The notes under the pieces were generated by a model. It ran no database searches and had not been told where the DNA came from. It worked only from the letters and a program-made list of their open reading frames with translations. A program made the translations under genes and the position numbers. Below are positions 35,901 through 45,005 of a DNA stretch of 64,000 bases, one piece after another. The stretch's first letter is position 1, and each line of letters starts with the position of its first letter. This DNA is from Endozoicomonas elysicola (GTDB taxonomy: Bacteria; Pseudomonadota; Gammaproteobacteria; Pseudomonadales; Endozoicomonadaceae), in the NCBI RefSeq assembly GCF_000710775.1, contig NZ_JOJP01000001.1, forward strand, positions 4,426,141-4,490,140, given 5' to 3'.

Positions 35901-38900
35901 TACGGCTAAAGCCACAGCCGTCATCGATATTCTGGATGGAGCAGCCCCATCTGGAGGCAAAAATGCCACCCTGATCATTACTGAAGCCAACCTCAGCCAC
36001 CCTCCGTATTACCCTGAATACAAGACAACTGGCATATATACCCTGAAAGCGGATGGCTCAGATCCCGTTGCTCCAGGTAGCCTTCACTTTGACTTTCCTG
36101 ATGGAGCTCTCGACAATCTGATCACCTCTACCGGGCTTCCAGTAATCTTTCAACGTGAGAACCATGTACTTAGAGGCATAGTTAGCCCTCCGGGTCAGCC
36201 ACCTGTTCCTGTGCTGGATTTTAAAATCGCCTCAGTATCTCCAGTTGGTAAAGACCTGCAGGTGCAAATCAAGAGCGAACTCTTTCAACCTCTGGATCAT
36301 ATCAATAAAATCACAGGCTCAGAGTTGATCACTATCACCGATCATGAAATCACCTTAAAACTTCCTTACTCCTTCAGTGATCATGATGGAACGCCTGCCC
36401 TGAAGGAAGGCACATTCACCGCTACCATTATTGACGGCTCCCCACCATTTCTTGCCCATATAGCCACCGTAAGGTTGGAAGAGGTGAATTTTCCCGTCAG
36501 CCGTACCGGGGAAATGATTACCAGTCCATCGTCTGACACAATTGTTCCATCAAGTTGGCAGTTCAGCTCAGCACAGCCTGGCCTTGAGAAACTTTATTCA
36601 AATGGTCACTCTCTGGAATACACAGTCACCGGCAGAGAAATACATATTTTTGAAGAAAATGTGCCCGACCAGGAAGTCTTAACCATTGAGCTGACAAATG
36701 AACCCAGCCCAGAGCACATCACAACGCTTTTTTACCGGGTGACGCTCAAGCAGGCCATGGACCAGGACAAAGGAACCTGGCCTTTGAAGGTACTTACTGA
36801 AGTTCAGGATTATGATGGCGATATCACTAAGCGCAACCTGATCGTCAACGTCATTGATAGAGACGATAACCTCAGTATTGATATCGCCCTGGATGATATG
36901 GGGCTGATTGAGCCTCTCTACCAGGGTGCTTCTGTAAATGAATACAGCCAGATCAGTATTGATGCTGGCACGGATGCTGTACAAGAAGTCTATTTCCTGA
37001 AGCCTCCGACCAATGCACAAGATTATGCGATAGAGAATAATGGGCAGCAGCTCAAGGCTGATGGTAAACCACTGAAGTATTTTCCCGGGCCGGATGGCTC
37101 CTGGGAAGCCTGGTCAATGGATTCCGGGATCCAGCATACGAAAATCTTCACACTGTCACCGATCCCTCCCGATGGTTCCCCCATAGTCATTGATCCAAGC
37201 ACAACAGGGACAACCCGGCTTCAGGTTACCTGGTATCACTATCTTGATCACCTGACTGCTACCGGTGAGAACAAAGATTTAATCCCCATAACACTAACAA
37301 TTCAGGCTAAAGACAGTGATGGCACTACGGTAGAAGACCAATTCACTCTCAAACTGTTTGATGGCGCACTGCCTGTACCCGGTGAAATAGTGAACCCACC
37401 CCAGGTTATTGATATTAACTGGGGCGAGCATAATAGTTCAGAGGGTACGATTCACTTCACAGCGGGGTCAGACCGGCCCATACCAACATTTGATCTGGAT
37501 ACCATCAAAGCATCCCTATCTGGCATCAAGTCAGATGATCAGCCTCTGGAGAAGTTTGAGCTGATCAATACGCCAAACGCTCAGCTAACCATCAGTCGTC
37601 AGGACGGGCATCCAGTATTACGCTTTTCCATAAAGAACCTGAAACCTGACAGTGCAACGGTACTGTTTGAGCAACTGGATAACCTTGACCACCCAAAGGA
37701 GCCTGGAGATCAGGACGACCTTATTGAATTATGCGTTCCGGTTCTTCTGGAAGATAGTGACAAAGACATCGTCACCAAAAGTATGGATCTGATATTCCGG
37801 GTTATCGATACCAACCCTAAAGCCAATCCGGATCACTTCTATAATGGTTACGCCATAGCAGAGGAGGGTACTCTCCTCGACGCTTCACCGGAAAGAAACC
37901 TGTTAAGTTATGACGAGCTAAAGGCGGATGCCGATCCGGCTCATATCCATGCAGTGGAATATAACAACAATATTTTTCCACTTGGATGGAGCCGAAGTAT
38001 ATCTGTGGACACAGATATTGGAGAGCTTTCACTCCATTTTGATGGGGAATGGTCTCTGCAAGCCCTGCCCCACATTGATCACAGTCAGGGGGAAAACATT
38101 ACCGCTACTCTAAACGCAGTCATCATAGATGGGGATGGTGATACCGATAGCGCGCCGTTTACCATTACGATCGCTGATCAGCAGGTTCGGTTTGAGAATA
38201 TCAAAAATGGAGAAGGTCTTGAGGATCCACTGGAACCTATACCTTTCCTCTTTCAGCTGAATCTTGGCGATATAGACCGTCACGAAACCATCAGCAAACT
38301 ATCCATTGACGTCAGTGATCTTCAGGGAGGAACCCTGACACTGAATGGGCTTCCTGTCACTGACAATGCCGGTGAAGTACTGATCCCTCCAGACAGCCTG
38401 GAAGTCAAGGATGTCAATGGCGACAGAATCTACACCAGCAGAAACCTAGGCTATATCCCTGCTGAAGACGCCTCTGACTATACCTTCGCTGATCACCAGA
38501 TAACCCTCAACCTGAAGGCTCATATCACCAAGACCCCGGGCCCCAATCAAGACCTCAGTTCTCCGGTGGTTATTCATGTTAAAGGCATTGCTGATCCCCC
38601 CATCTGGCCGGAACAGATACCGGTGGTTACCGGAGAGGAGGATCAATACATTCCCCTGGGCAACAGTATAAAAGCAGAACTCAAGGATAAGGATGGATCA
38701 GAAGTTCTCTCATACGAGATAACGCATTTACCAGACAACATGAAACTGTTTTGTCATGGAAGGGAAATTAGTGCTGGAACCACGCTGACACCAGAACAGT
38801 TTGGGCAGCTGGTTGTTCAGTCTGATGAACACTGGAGTGGCAAGCTGGAAATAATGGTTGATGCCATCGCCACCGAACAGGGTTATTTTGCGGTTGAAAC

Positions 38901-41900
38901 CGTACAATCACCAGCGACCATTGTCGTTAATATTCAGCCTGTAGCAGATCCTCCCACACTGGTGGTTATGCCTGCCGGTGCAGATCCTGATACGGTTAAG
39001 ATAACGGGAAATGAAGATGAGCGCATTGCCATTGGCAGTCACATCAAGGCTGCCCTTGTGGATACCGATGGGTCTGAGAGCCTCTTCCTGAAAGTTACAC
39101 CATTGATTAAGCCTGGAGAAGATTTAGGCCAGCTGTGGGTTCAGCAGGGAAGCACCTGGACAGAAATATTACCCGGCTCATCGAATAGTTTTGAAGCGAC
39201 GGGTCCAGATATTGACCATCTCTATTATCAACCCGGAAAAAATCGAAGTTCGGCAAACTTTGATGATGTTCGTTTGCAGATAAACGCCATCAGTCGAGAG
39301 TCTACCCAGGGTGGTGTCGCACCGGCACCTGGAAAAGAAGAAGCCCTATCACCAGACCGGTTTATTCAAATAAGCATCAAAGGGGTTCCAGATATTCCAG
39401 AAGTGACGCCTAACGATACCTGGACCGTGAATCCGGATAATGCCTATGAGTTAATAGGCCATGGCAAAGAAGACCTGCGATTGCCACTGGTGTTTGATCT
39501 TCACTCAACGGATATCGATGGCTCCGAAAGTCTTAACTCGGTTGTGGCCTTGGAAGACAGCCGGTTTCGCCTGGAAGATAACCATGGGAGACAGCCTCCC
39601 ATCGCTTATGTTGTCAATGGAAAACCGCTGTACCAGATAACGCCAGTCGATCTTATTTCTGGTAAATATCTGCTGAAACCACCGTTGGACTACGCCGGTG
39701 AGGTATTGGTACCCATGAAGGTTCTGGTCACAGAACTGGACGGAGCCTATGCCATTTTTGACTATCAACTTCGCGCCATTTTTGAACCGGTGGTGGATAC
39801 CCGGGATCAATCCATCGAGCCCATCCAGGGTAATGAAGTTGAACTGAACCGAGCCGGTAAATTTCTCTCGGGTGGTGCACCACTTGCCCTTACCGGGTTC
39901 ACCCTGGGCGACAGTGATGGCAGTGAGTCCATTACCGATATCACCGGGTTCAATTTGCCTGATGGCTTCCAACTGATGGTAAATGGCGCATTAATGGCCA
40001 ACCAGTGTGGGTCGCTGGCTGAACACCTGGGTGGCCTGGAAGTACTGAAGAGGACGCTTGCTGAAGGGAATATCCGCATTGTGCCTATCCATTCCGATGG
40101 AACCATTGACAATGATTATCCAACACCCACCAGCCAGAGCACCGACTTCAGTTTTACTGTAGAAATAACGGATCAGCAGAATGGGTTAACGGCAAAAAAA
40201 GAGGTAACCGTCAGTGGACATATTGACTGGCGGGGTGAAGTTGATGGTGAACAGCCACCAGCTACACCGCTGAATCCGGATGAAAATACCCAGGTTACCA
40301 TCGATAATCCCGGGCCTTTTACAGGAAATGACTTTTCACTGGAAACATTACATCTTGCCTCCACCGATAAGGATGGCAGTGAGTGGATAAAAGACGACAA
40401 ACGACCTCAATATGAGATCGCTGTTTATGATACAGCGGGAAATAAGGTAACAGGAGGCTGGCATCTTCAAACCTCTGGAGGACAGGAGCTGATCTTTGAT
40501 AATGATGAGTGGCTGATCCAAAGTGGTGGACTCGATGGCGTATCGGTCCATTTTACCGAGAAGGGCACTTATTTTATTCATACAAAAGTCATTGTTGAAG
40601 ACATTGGGGACGAAGAAGCCCGATATGCCCGGATGCAGGTCATTGTTGAAGAGAATACTGGCGGTCCGAGTGAACCAACAACACCGGAAAACATCGTTGT
40701 CTGCTCAGAACAGGTAGAAGGAAAAGAGGATTACTACTTCTCCATTCCAGACCATTGCATCAACCTGGATCAGACCCATACCTCGACCGAGGAAGAAACC
40801 ACATTCCGCATAACGGTGGCTGATCTTCACGGATGGAGTCTTAAGGGTTTCACAACGGTGTACTGGAATAACGATGGCGAGGTCACCGAATACATCACGA
40901 AACCGGGAGATTTCGGCAACCTTCAATTCCGCCCACCCAGGGACTTTTCCGGAGAGGACAGCATCACCTATCACATATTAAAGAGAAACATCGATTCCGA
41001 CCAGACCAGCAAAACTGACTACAAGATCTCATTCAGAGTACTTCCGGTTGTGGAAAACTCACCGGATGAACCACCAGAGGATTCGGTATATGACTTGAGA
41101 GCCTGGACAGAACCGGCTGCCGAAGCCGATGAGTGGAAGGATGCGGATCATCCCGAGCTCATGCATCTGCAATTAAGAACCACCGATATTGATGGCTCGG
41201 AAACCATCGAAAGAGTTGTTTTTAAACCACCCGAAAATATCGTCATCAGTGGTAATGGACTTCAACCAGACAACTCGGTCTATCGGCAAGTATCCGAAAC
41301 AGAAGCGCAGTTTGAGCAACGGATAGCCAGCTTCACCTTTACTCCCGGGCCGGGACTGCCCGCCGGAACCTATCCTCTGCCACTTGAGGTGGAAGTACTG
41401 GATACCGCTCTGGGAACGGGAGATACCGACAGAAAAGTATTTACCAAATCAATCGACCTGATTGTCAAACCGGTCAACCACTGTGCCACTCTGACTGCAC
41501 CCAATCAGGAAGGTTATGAAGACTCAGATATCTCTATCACCGGGCTGATTGCTGCACTGAACGATAATGATGGCTCTGAGGTCATCTCTGTTGTGCTCTC
41601 CGGCGTCCCTGATGGTTCGGTGATCAAGGACAGTTATGGAAAGCCCCTGCCCTTTAACGGCAATGGAAAGTGGCAGATTCCAGAACATTTGATGGATAAC
41701 ACCGGCCATATACAGCCACTGTCATTCAGGCCGGTAAAAGACTTCAGTGGTGTTGTTGAACTGACCTTGAACAGTCACAGCCACGAACAGAGCTTGAGTA
41801 CGGTTTGCAGTGATGAGCAAGCATTTCAGATTATGGTACAGCCTGTGGGTGACCCAATCACACTGGATCAAATTCCCAAGGCTCTGACGGGTGATGAAAA

Positions 41901-43647
41901 CATTCCCATCGTTTTTCATCTGAATGCCAAAACCACAGACACTTATTCAGACAGCCATGACCATCCGGAAGGTCTTCAGGTAGCGTTCACGATTTTACCG
42001 GGCAGCGCTACCACACTGATACCTCCAGAACCAGAGGCCATCAAACCCAGCCTTATCATTCCAGGCATCACACCAGCAACGTTCTCACCCAATGCTTCAG
42101 GTGGTTACACCGCAACCATAGAAACAGCGGATACCACATTGCCCAACCTGGAATTTAACCCGGGTGATGGTCATGGAACGCTGCTGATGTCTTTAGCTGT
42201 CCGGTCTGTGGATAAAACCGATGGACTGACAACGGCCTATGGTCCTGAAGTTATTATGGATAGCACAATCTCCATTGCACCAAAGTCCGACAAACCCTCG
42301 CTGCAGATTGATCGCAAAAACATCATTACCACCGTAGAAACACCAGTCCCTATCTTCATCCAGGCCTCAGTCATCAATCCGGCTGTGACTGTCAACAACC
42401 TGGTCGACACTGAACTCTATACCCTTGTCCAGGGACTTCCTGGCAGTGCATCGCTGGTTAACCATGCAGGCACATCAACAGGTACTCCGTCCACCAGCCC
42501 TGCAGGTATTGCTCTGGTCAACAATGAACTTCAAGATCTGTATCTTAAAGATCGTCAAACTGGAAGTTATACTCTTGATGTTGAGGCCATCTCAGATGTC
42601 GGTGATGGGGATAACCAAAACAGTGATGTCATACCCCTGAACGTTGTGGTGGTTGAAAGAAGTCAAAACATCAGTGGCACACCAAACAACGATATTATTG
42701 TTTCCGATGGAACAGCTCCGAAGATCTCCGCAGGCAATGGGGATGACCTTATTGCCGGAGGTAGCGGTGAAAACCAGATACTTCCCGGTTCAGGAAACAA
42801 TACGGTTTGGGGGGGAGAGTACTCAGGATCAGGTGATAGCCAGCGTGATACGTTCCTTTTTGAAGCTGGCGATACAGGCACAACTGCTATCCAGGACTTT
42901 GAACCCGGCGTGGATGTGATTGATTTGAGCAAGCTTCTGAATCTTGACGATGTGTGGTCCAGCAGCGATCTGGCGCACCGGGTCACTATTGACGAAATGG
43001 ATGGAAAAGCGCGAATAACCGCACTATCCGAGGTTATTACACTGGATACCATACCACTGGAAACGCTATTGCCGGGTGGAAGCGCAATGGATCCCGCAGA
43101 ACGATTAAGCTCGCTGTTTGAACAGGGTCAGCTGATCGTCTCCCATCAGTTTGGCCACGAAGGAAAAGACACCCTGTATGCACCACCAGCTGCTGAACTG
43201 AAAGGCGATGGCATTGTGAATGCCGGTGCAGGAGATGATCACCTGTATGCCAATAACGAAGGCAGTGAGCTTAGAGGTGGGCCTGGCAACGATATTTTGG
43301 AGCTGAGCCCAAGCAGTCATGCGATAGACACGCTCTACTGGCTGAAAGAAGACGCTGGCAGTGTAGCAACACCCGCTTATGATCGAATACTCAATTTTCA
43401 CGATGCAGAGGACGTTATTGATATCACAGATTTTCTGCCTGCAGAAGCCAGCGCCCAACCTTATGATTACATGGAGCTGAGCGCCAATGGCAGTAGCACT
43501 AACCTGAATATTGCCAGTGCAACAGCCCATCAATGGAGCAACACTATTGAACTCTCGGGTGTTGACTGGTTGCAGGGCAGCAGTTCGGAAGATACTCTGA
43601 AATACCAGCTCGAACAGGGTTACCTGATCACTGGATTTACTATATAG
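32989..43647 (+). CDS. Giant type I secreted adhesin (LapA/RTX-like, about 3552 residues)
   Basis: One frame of 3552 codons. ATG 32989 is chosen because GGTGGAGG precedes it, although TTG 32977 and GTG 32980 remain possible. The first about 60 residues (IVTIIAGEAWKLLPDGTQRP then LLEGEQLSAGDRLEL) match the retention module that holds LapA-type adhesins in the TolC channel. Next comes an Ig-like Big domain (about 245-345) and a long series of VCBS/cadherin-like modules. Seven carry a D-x-DGSE calcium-type motif (nt 38685, 39061, 39511, 39910, 40366, 41185, 41563). The end has RTX-type glycine/aspartate repeats (about 42700-42830 and 43219-43305) and a C-terminal type I signal (FEPGVDVIDLSKLL). 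No canonical TAAG LapG site is seen, only PTAG near residue 115. It would mediate attachment. Confidence 0.93.
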   Translation: MKKIIQLDSNSIVTIIAGEAWKLLPDGTQRPLLEGEQLSAGDRLELDDDTHIELTPVESISGSDADEVLTGGSEASITSIDSPLQDTNQSDDLALNGLKEPWTLELIPLQVIPTAGFTTESDNRSQNTEQRWLTPEERQYMDDRAVITIKEPITADNIINHEESLAFEISGFVYHVEAGQPVTLTLTDSQRHSFELNTIVSPDALNWKTPVEKLGAEGYGLIDGTVTIKAETVDLAGNYAEDISTFLLDTVTEVTIDLAPESDSCDDDQDNVTNDTTPLIQGTGESGASISLYDDGNIVAEGIKVNDSGQWSTRILNPLKDGVHNLTASATDIAGNKASSSLEVTIDTYTKVWVNDLDTFQQIQFEPKISGETGGVANGKVVNVDASDFSSLFTAKPVVHDNLWSTNLPPTPITPGTPYHVTAIVRDRACNLASDHVVTLGNPLPVTLTEKESLGSNVSIDPISDQETRLSIEPGFLSDLPDNLSIIHSGHIFPIHWQLDSPQELKAVYEINSDFKTALAFSVPETGNGLSELTLYTPLKHPAGAGNNTIEIDIPYQKSRYSPTFSRFHHSKAGVHITVEDDIPEAIDHETVDLKEGEERSWQDSGGKLFHEQDTGVDGGQLSHINRIALDTANEVHNGKLSGYNAFDGSYGKLYVKPDGTWTYQANIDLIHTQGASLEDTFTFALTDFDGDSSDAHITFAVADGPPLSFSGDSVSEMAIDQECDQPKPVPDNGQLLLIKGSDPVPPEMLKFDLTATSEQLKAALDKKNPNSHGIPLDLDNLHPDSAVQSLTLSTIDGSPVFKISLINISTTSEGNLAATLNVEQLNSFDVSGSEPASLPLTITASDHDINTVTHRVSLTIIDGGITLHDDYAEVIEGETITGNLLANDQLCMDAVEVTQVTVDDSVFLTRHINDQFTVSFLPSTAIDTPLGSLIVQTNGDYVFSAHDSLKNNPDPIQFRFDYSVKDSSGDTAKATAVIDILDGAAPSGGKNATLIITEANLSHPPYYPEYKTTGIYTLKADGSDPVAPGSLHFDFPDGALDNLITSTGLPVIFQRENHVLRGIVSPPGQPPVPVLDFKIASVSPVGKDLQVQIKSELFQPLDHINKITGSELITITDHEITLKLPYSFSDHDGTPALKEGTFTATIIDGSPPFLAHIATVRLEEVNFPVSRTGEMITSPSSDTIVPSSWQFSSAQPGLEKLYSNGHSLEYTVTGREIHIFEENVPDQEVLTIELTNEPSPEHITTLFYRVTLKQAMDQDKGTWPLKVLTEVQDYDGDITKRNLIVNVIDRDDNLSIDIALDDMGLIEPLYQGASVNEYSQISIDAGTDAVQEVYFLKPPTNAQDYAIENNGQQLKADGKPLKYFPGPDGSWEAWSMDSGIQHTKIFTLSPIPPDGSPIVIDPSTTGTTRLQVTWYHYLDHLTATGENKDLIPITLTIQAKDSDGTTVEDQFTLKLFDGALPVPGEIVNPPQVIDINWGEHNSSEGTIHFTAGSDRPIPTFDLDTIKASLSGIKSDDQPLEKFELINTPNAQLTISRQDGHPVLRFSIKNLKPDSATVLFEQLDNLDHPKEPGDQDDLIELCVPVLLEDSDKDIVTKSMDLIFRVIDTNPKANPDHFYNGYAIAEEGTLLDASPERNLLSYDELKADADPAHIHAVEYNNNIFPLGWSRSISVDTDIGELSLHFDGEWSLQALPHIDHSQGENITATLNAVIIDGDGDTDSAPFTITIADQQVRFENIKNGEGLEDPLEPIPFLFQLNLGDIDRHETISKLSIDVSDLQGGTLTLNGLPVTDNAGEVLIPPDSLEVKDVNGDRIYTSRNLGYIPAEDASDYTFADHQITLNLKAHITKTPGPNQDLSSPVVIHVKGIADPPIWPEQIPVVTGEEDQYIPLGNSIKAELKDKDGSEVLSYEITHLPDNMKLFCHGREISAGTTLTPEQFGQLVVQSDEHWSGKLEIMVDAIATEQGYFAVETVQSPATIVVNIQPVADPPTLVVMPAGADPDTVKITGNEDERIAIGSHIKAALVDTDGSESLFLKVTPLIKPGEDLGQLWVQQGSTWTEILPGSSNSFEATGPDIDHLYYQPGKNRSSANFDDVRLQINAISRESTQGGVAPAPGKEEALSPDRFIQISIKGVPDIPEVTPNDTWTVNPDNAYELIGHGKEDLRLPLVFDLHSTDIDGSESLNSVVALEDSRFRLEDNHGRQPPIAYVVNGKPLYQITPVDLISGKYLLKPPLDYAGEVLVPMKVLVTELDGAYAIFDYQLRAIFEPVVDTRDQSIEPIQGNEVELNRAGKFLSGGAPLALTGFTLGDSDGSESITDITGFNLPDGFQLMVNGALMANQCGSLAEHLGGLEVLKRTLAEGNIRIVPIHSDGTIDNDYPTPTSQSTDFSFTVEITDQQNGLTAKKEVTVSGHIDWRGEVDGEQPPATPLNPDENTQVTIDNPGPFTGNDFSLETLHLASTDKDGSEWIKDDKRPQYEIAVYDTAGNKVTGGWHLQTSGGQELIFDNDEWLIQSGGLDGVSVHFTEKGTYFIHTKVIVEDIGDEEARYARMQVIVEENTGGPSEPTTPENIVVCSEQVEGKEDYYFSIPDHCINLDQTHTSTEEETTFRITVADLHGWSLKGFTTVYWNNDGEVTEYITKPGDFGNLQFRPPRDFSGEDSITYHILKRNIDSDQTSKTDYKISFRVLPVVENSPDEPPEDSVYDLRAWTEPAAEADEWKDADHPELMHLQLRTTDIDGSETIERVVFKPPENIVISGNGLQPDNSVYRQVSETEAQFEQRIASFTFTPGPGLPAGTYPLPLEVEVLDTALGTGDTDRKVFTKSIDLIVKPVNHCATLTAPNQEGYEDSDISITGLIAALNDNDGSEVISVVLSGVPDGSVIKDSYGKPLPFNGNGKWQIPEHLMDNTGHIQPLSFRPVKDFSGVVELTLNSHSHEQSLSTVCSDEQAFQIMVQPVGDPITLDQIPKALTGDENIPIVFHLNAKTTDTYSDSHDHPEGLQVAFTILPGSATTLIPPEPEAIKPSLIIPGITPATFSPNASGGYTATIETADTTLPNLEFNPGDGHGTLLMSLAVRSVDKTDGLTTAYGPEVIMDSTISIAPKSDKPSLQIDRKNIITTVETPVPIFIQASVINPAVTVNNLVDTELYTLVQGLPGSASLVNHAGTSTGTPSTSPAGIALVNNELQDLYLKDRQTGSYTLDVEAISDVGDGDNQNSDVIPLNVVVVERSQNISGTPNNDIIVSDGTAPKISAGNGDDLIAGGSGENQILPGSGNNTVWGGEYSGSGDSQRDTFLFEAGDTGTTAIQDFEPGVDVIDLSKLLNLDDVWSSSDLAHRVTIDEMDGKARITALSEVITLDTIPLETLLPGGSAMDPAERLSSLFEQGQLIVSHQFGHEGKDTLYAPPAAELKGDGIVNAGAGDDHLYANNEGSELRGGPGNDILELSPSSHAIDTLYWLKEDAGSVATPAYDRILNFHDAEDVIDITDFLPAEASAQPYDYMELSANGSSTNLNIASATAHQWSNTIELSGVDWLQGSSSEDTLKYQLEQGYLITGFTI
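38685..41580 (+). repeat. Array of D-x-DGSE modules in the adhesin
   Basis: The motif D-x-D-G-S-E recurs at 38685, 39061, 39511, 39910, 40366, 41185 and 41563, i.e. mostly every 376-456 bp (125-152 residues), with one module between 40366 and 41185 lacking it. Copies are highly diverged, so they are protein-level modules, not DNA repeats. Confidence 0.8.
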
Positions 43648-43754
43648 GTGTTCCAATAAGGGTAGTTACGGTAACCCCTGCACATATTCAGACTTGCCAA
43701 ATCACTGCTTCGGGTACGACACTATGCAGTTTTGATCAGCCACTGCAGCCCTCG

Positions 43755-44888
43755 ATGACGACGATCGCAAAAACAAGCACAAACAAAGAAAGAACAAATA
43801 CTGAAGACTATCTGTCTATTTTTCTTCAGGACATTCCGTTGATGGATGTTCGTGCCCCTGTAGAATTTTCTAAAGGAAGTTTCCCTGCTGCTACGAATGA
43901 GCCGATTCTGGATGACCGTCAACGGGAACTGATTGGCACCTGTTATAAGAGGGAAGGACCTGACGCTGCTGTAGAGCTTGGCCTCCAACTGGCTACTGAG
44001 GATGTTCGTGCACAGCGTCTTGACAGTTGGCAATCGTTTGTTAAGGAACACCCTGAAGGTTATCTGTTCTGCTTTCGTGGTGGGCAGCGCTCTCATATTA
44101 CCCAGCAGTGGCTGAAAGAGTCAGGATACCCTTACCCGTTAATTAAAGGTGGCTATAAAGCTCTGAGACGCTTTCTGATTGATGAGCTGGAACGCTCCAT
44201 TGAAGAAATTCCTTTCATTATCCTCAGTGGCAAAACCGGTACCGGTAAAACCTACCTTATTCAACAGCTGCCTTACAGCATTGATCTGGAAGGGCTTGCG
44301 AACCATAGAGGCTCAAGCTTTGGCCGCAGATACGGAGGACAACCCAGCCAGATCGATTTTGAAAATCGCCTGTCCATCGCACTGTTAAAGCACCGTCACA
44401 AGCACCCCGGAATGCCCCTACTGCTGGAAGATGAGAGTAAACTGATTGGCCGCTGCAGCCTACCGCAGGAGATGCGGGACAAAATGCAGCAATCACCGTT
44501 AATTTTGCTCGAAGAGACAATGGAAGAACGGGTCAAGATTGGTCTTAAGGAGTATGTTACTGACAACCTTGCTGAGTTTATTGCTGCTTATGGTGAACAA
44601 CAGGGTTTTGAGCAGTTTTCCGAGGGACTTTCTGGCAGCCTTTACCGCATTCGCCGCCGACTGGGTGGAGAACGCTATCAGCAATTAACCGACATTCTGG
44701 AAAAAGCCATTCAGCAGCATAAAACGGATGGTGTAATAGAAGGCTATAGCCCTCTGATCAGTGACCTGCTCAGTAATTATTATGACCCCATGTATGACTA
44801 TCAGCTGGAGCAGAAGGAAGGTGAAATTATCTTCCGGGGTGATCGAAAGAAGATTCAGGAGAGCTACAGCACATTGCTGTGCAAATAA
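43755..44888 (+). CDS. mnmH: tRNA 2-selenouridine synthase
   Basis: 377 residues. An N-terminal rhodanese domain (about 20-145) carries the catalytic Cys106 in FCFRGGQRSH. The C-terminal part has a P-loop, GKTGTGKT at 159-166. This is the SelU/MnmH fusion, which replaces sulfur by selenium in 5-substituted 2-thiouridine at position 34 of tRNAs, using selenophosphate, and can also geranylate the thiouridine. selD is not in the window. It follows the adhesin by about 107 bp on the same strand but is functionally unrelated. Confidence 0.96.
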   Translation: MTTIAKTSTNKERTNTEDYLSIFLQDIPLMDVRAPVEFSKGSFPAATNEPILDDRQRELIGTCYKREGPDAAVELGLQLATEDVRAQRLDSWQSFVKEHPEGYLFCFRGGQRSHITQQWLKESGYPYPLIKGGYKALRRFLIDELERSIEEIPFIILSGKTGTGKTYLIQQLPYSIDLEGLANHRGSSFGRRYGGQPSQIDFENRLSIALLKHRHKHPGMPLLLEDESKLIGRCSLPQEMRDKMQQSPLILLEETMEERVKIGLKEYVTDNLAEFIAAYGEQQGFEQFSEGLSGSLYRIRRRLGGERYQQLTDILEKAIQQHKTDGVIEGYSPLISDLLSNYYDPMYDYQLEQKEGEIIFRGDRKKIQESYSTLLCK

Positions 44889-45005
44889 CGATACAATAAC
44901 GCCAGCCTGAGCGTTGATAAAATACACAGTCTCGCAGGGGAATTTGAGGCTGTGTATTTAGAGAAGCACATCTTAATAGAAAAACGACGATAACAGGATA
45001 AAACA

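Noticed and set aside
42700-43305. Glycine-rich repeats considered as a CRISPR-like or DNA repeat array
   Set aside because: They are in-frame RTX-type protein repeats of the adhesin with diverged DNA; no CRISPR array is present in the window.
43660-43680. GGGTAGTTAC/GGTAACCC pairing after the adhesin
   Set aside because: Imperfect, small loop and no U-run; not convincing as a terminator.
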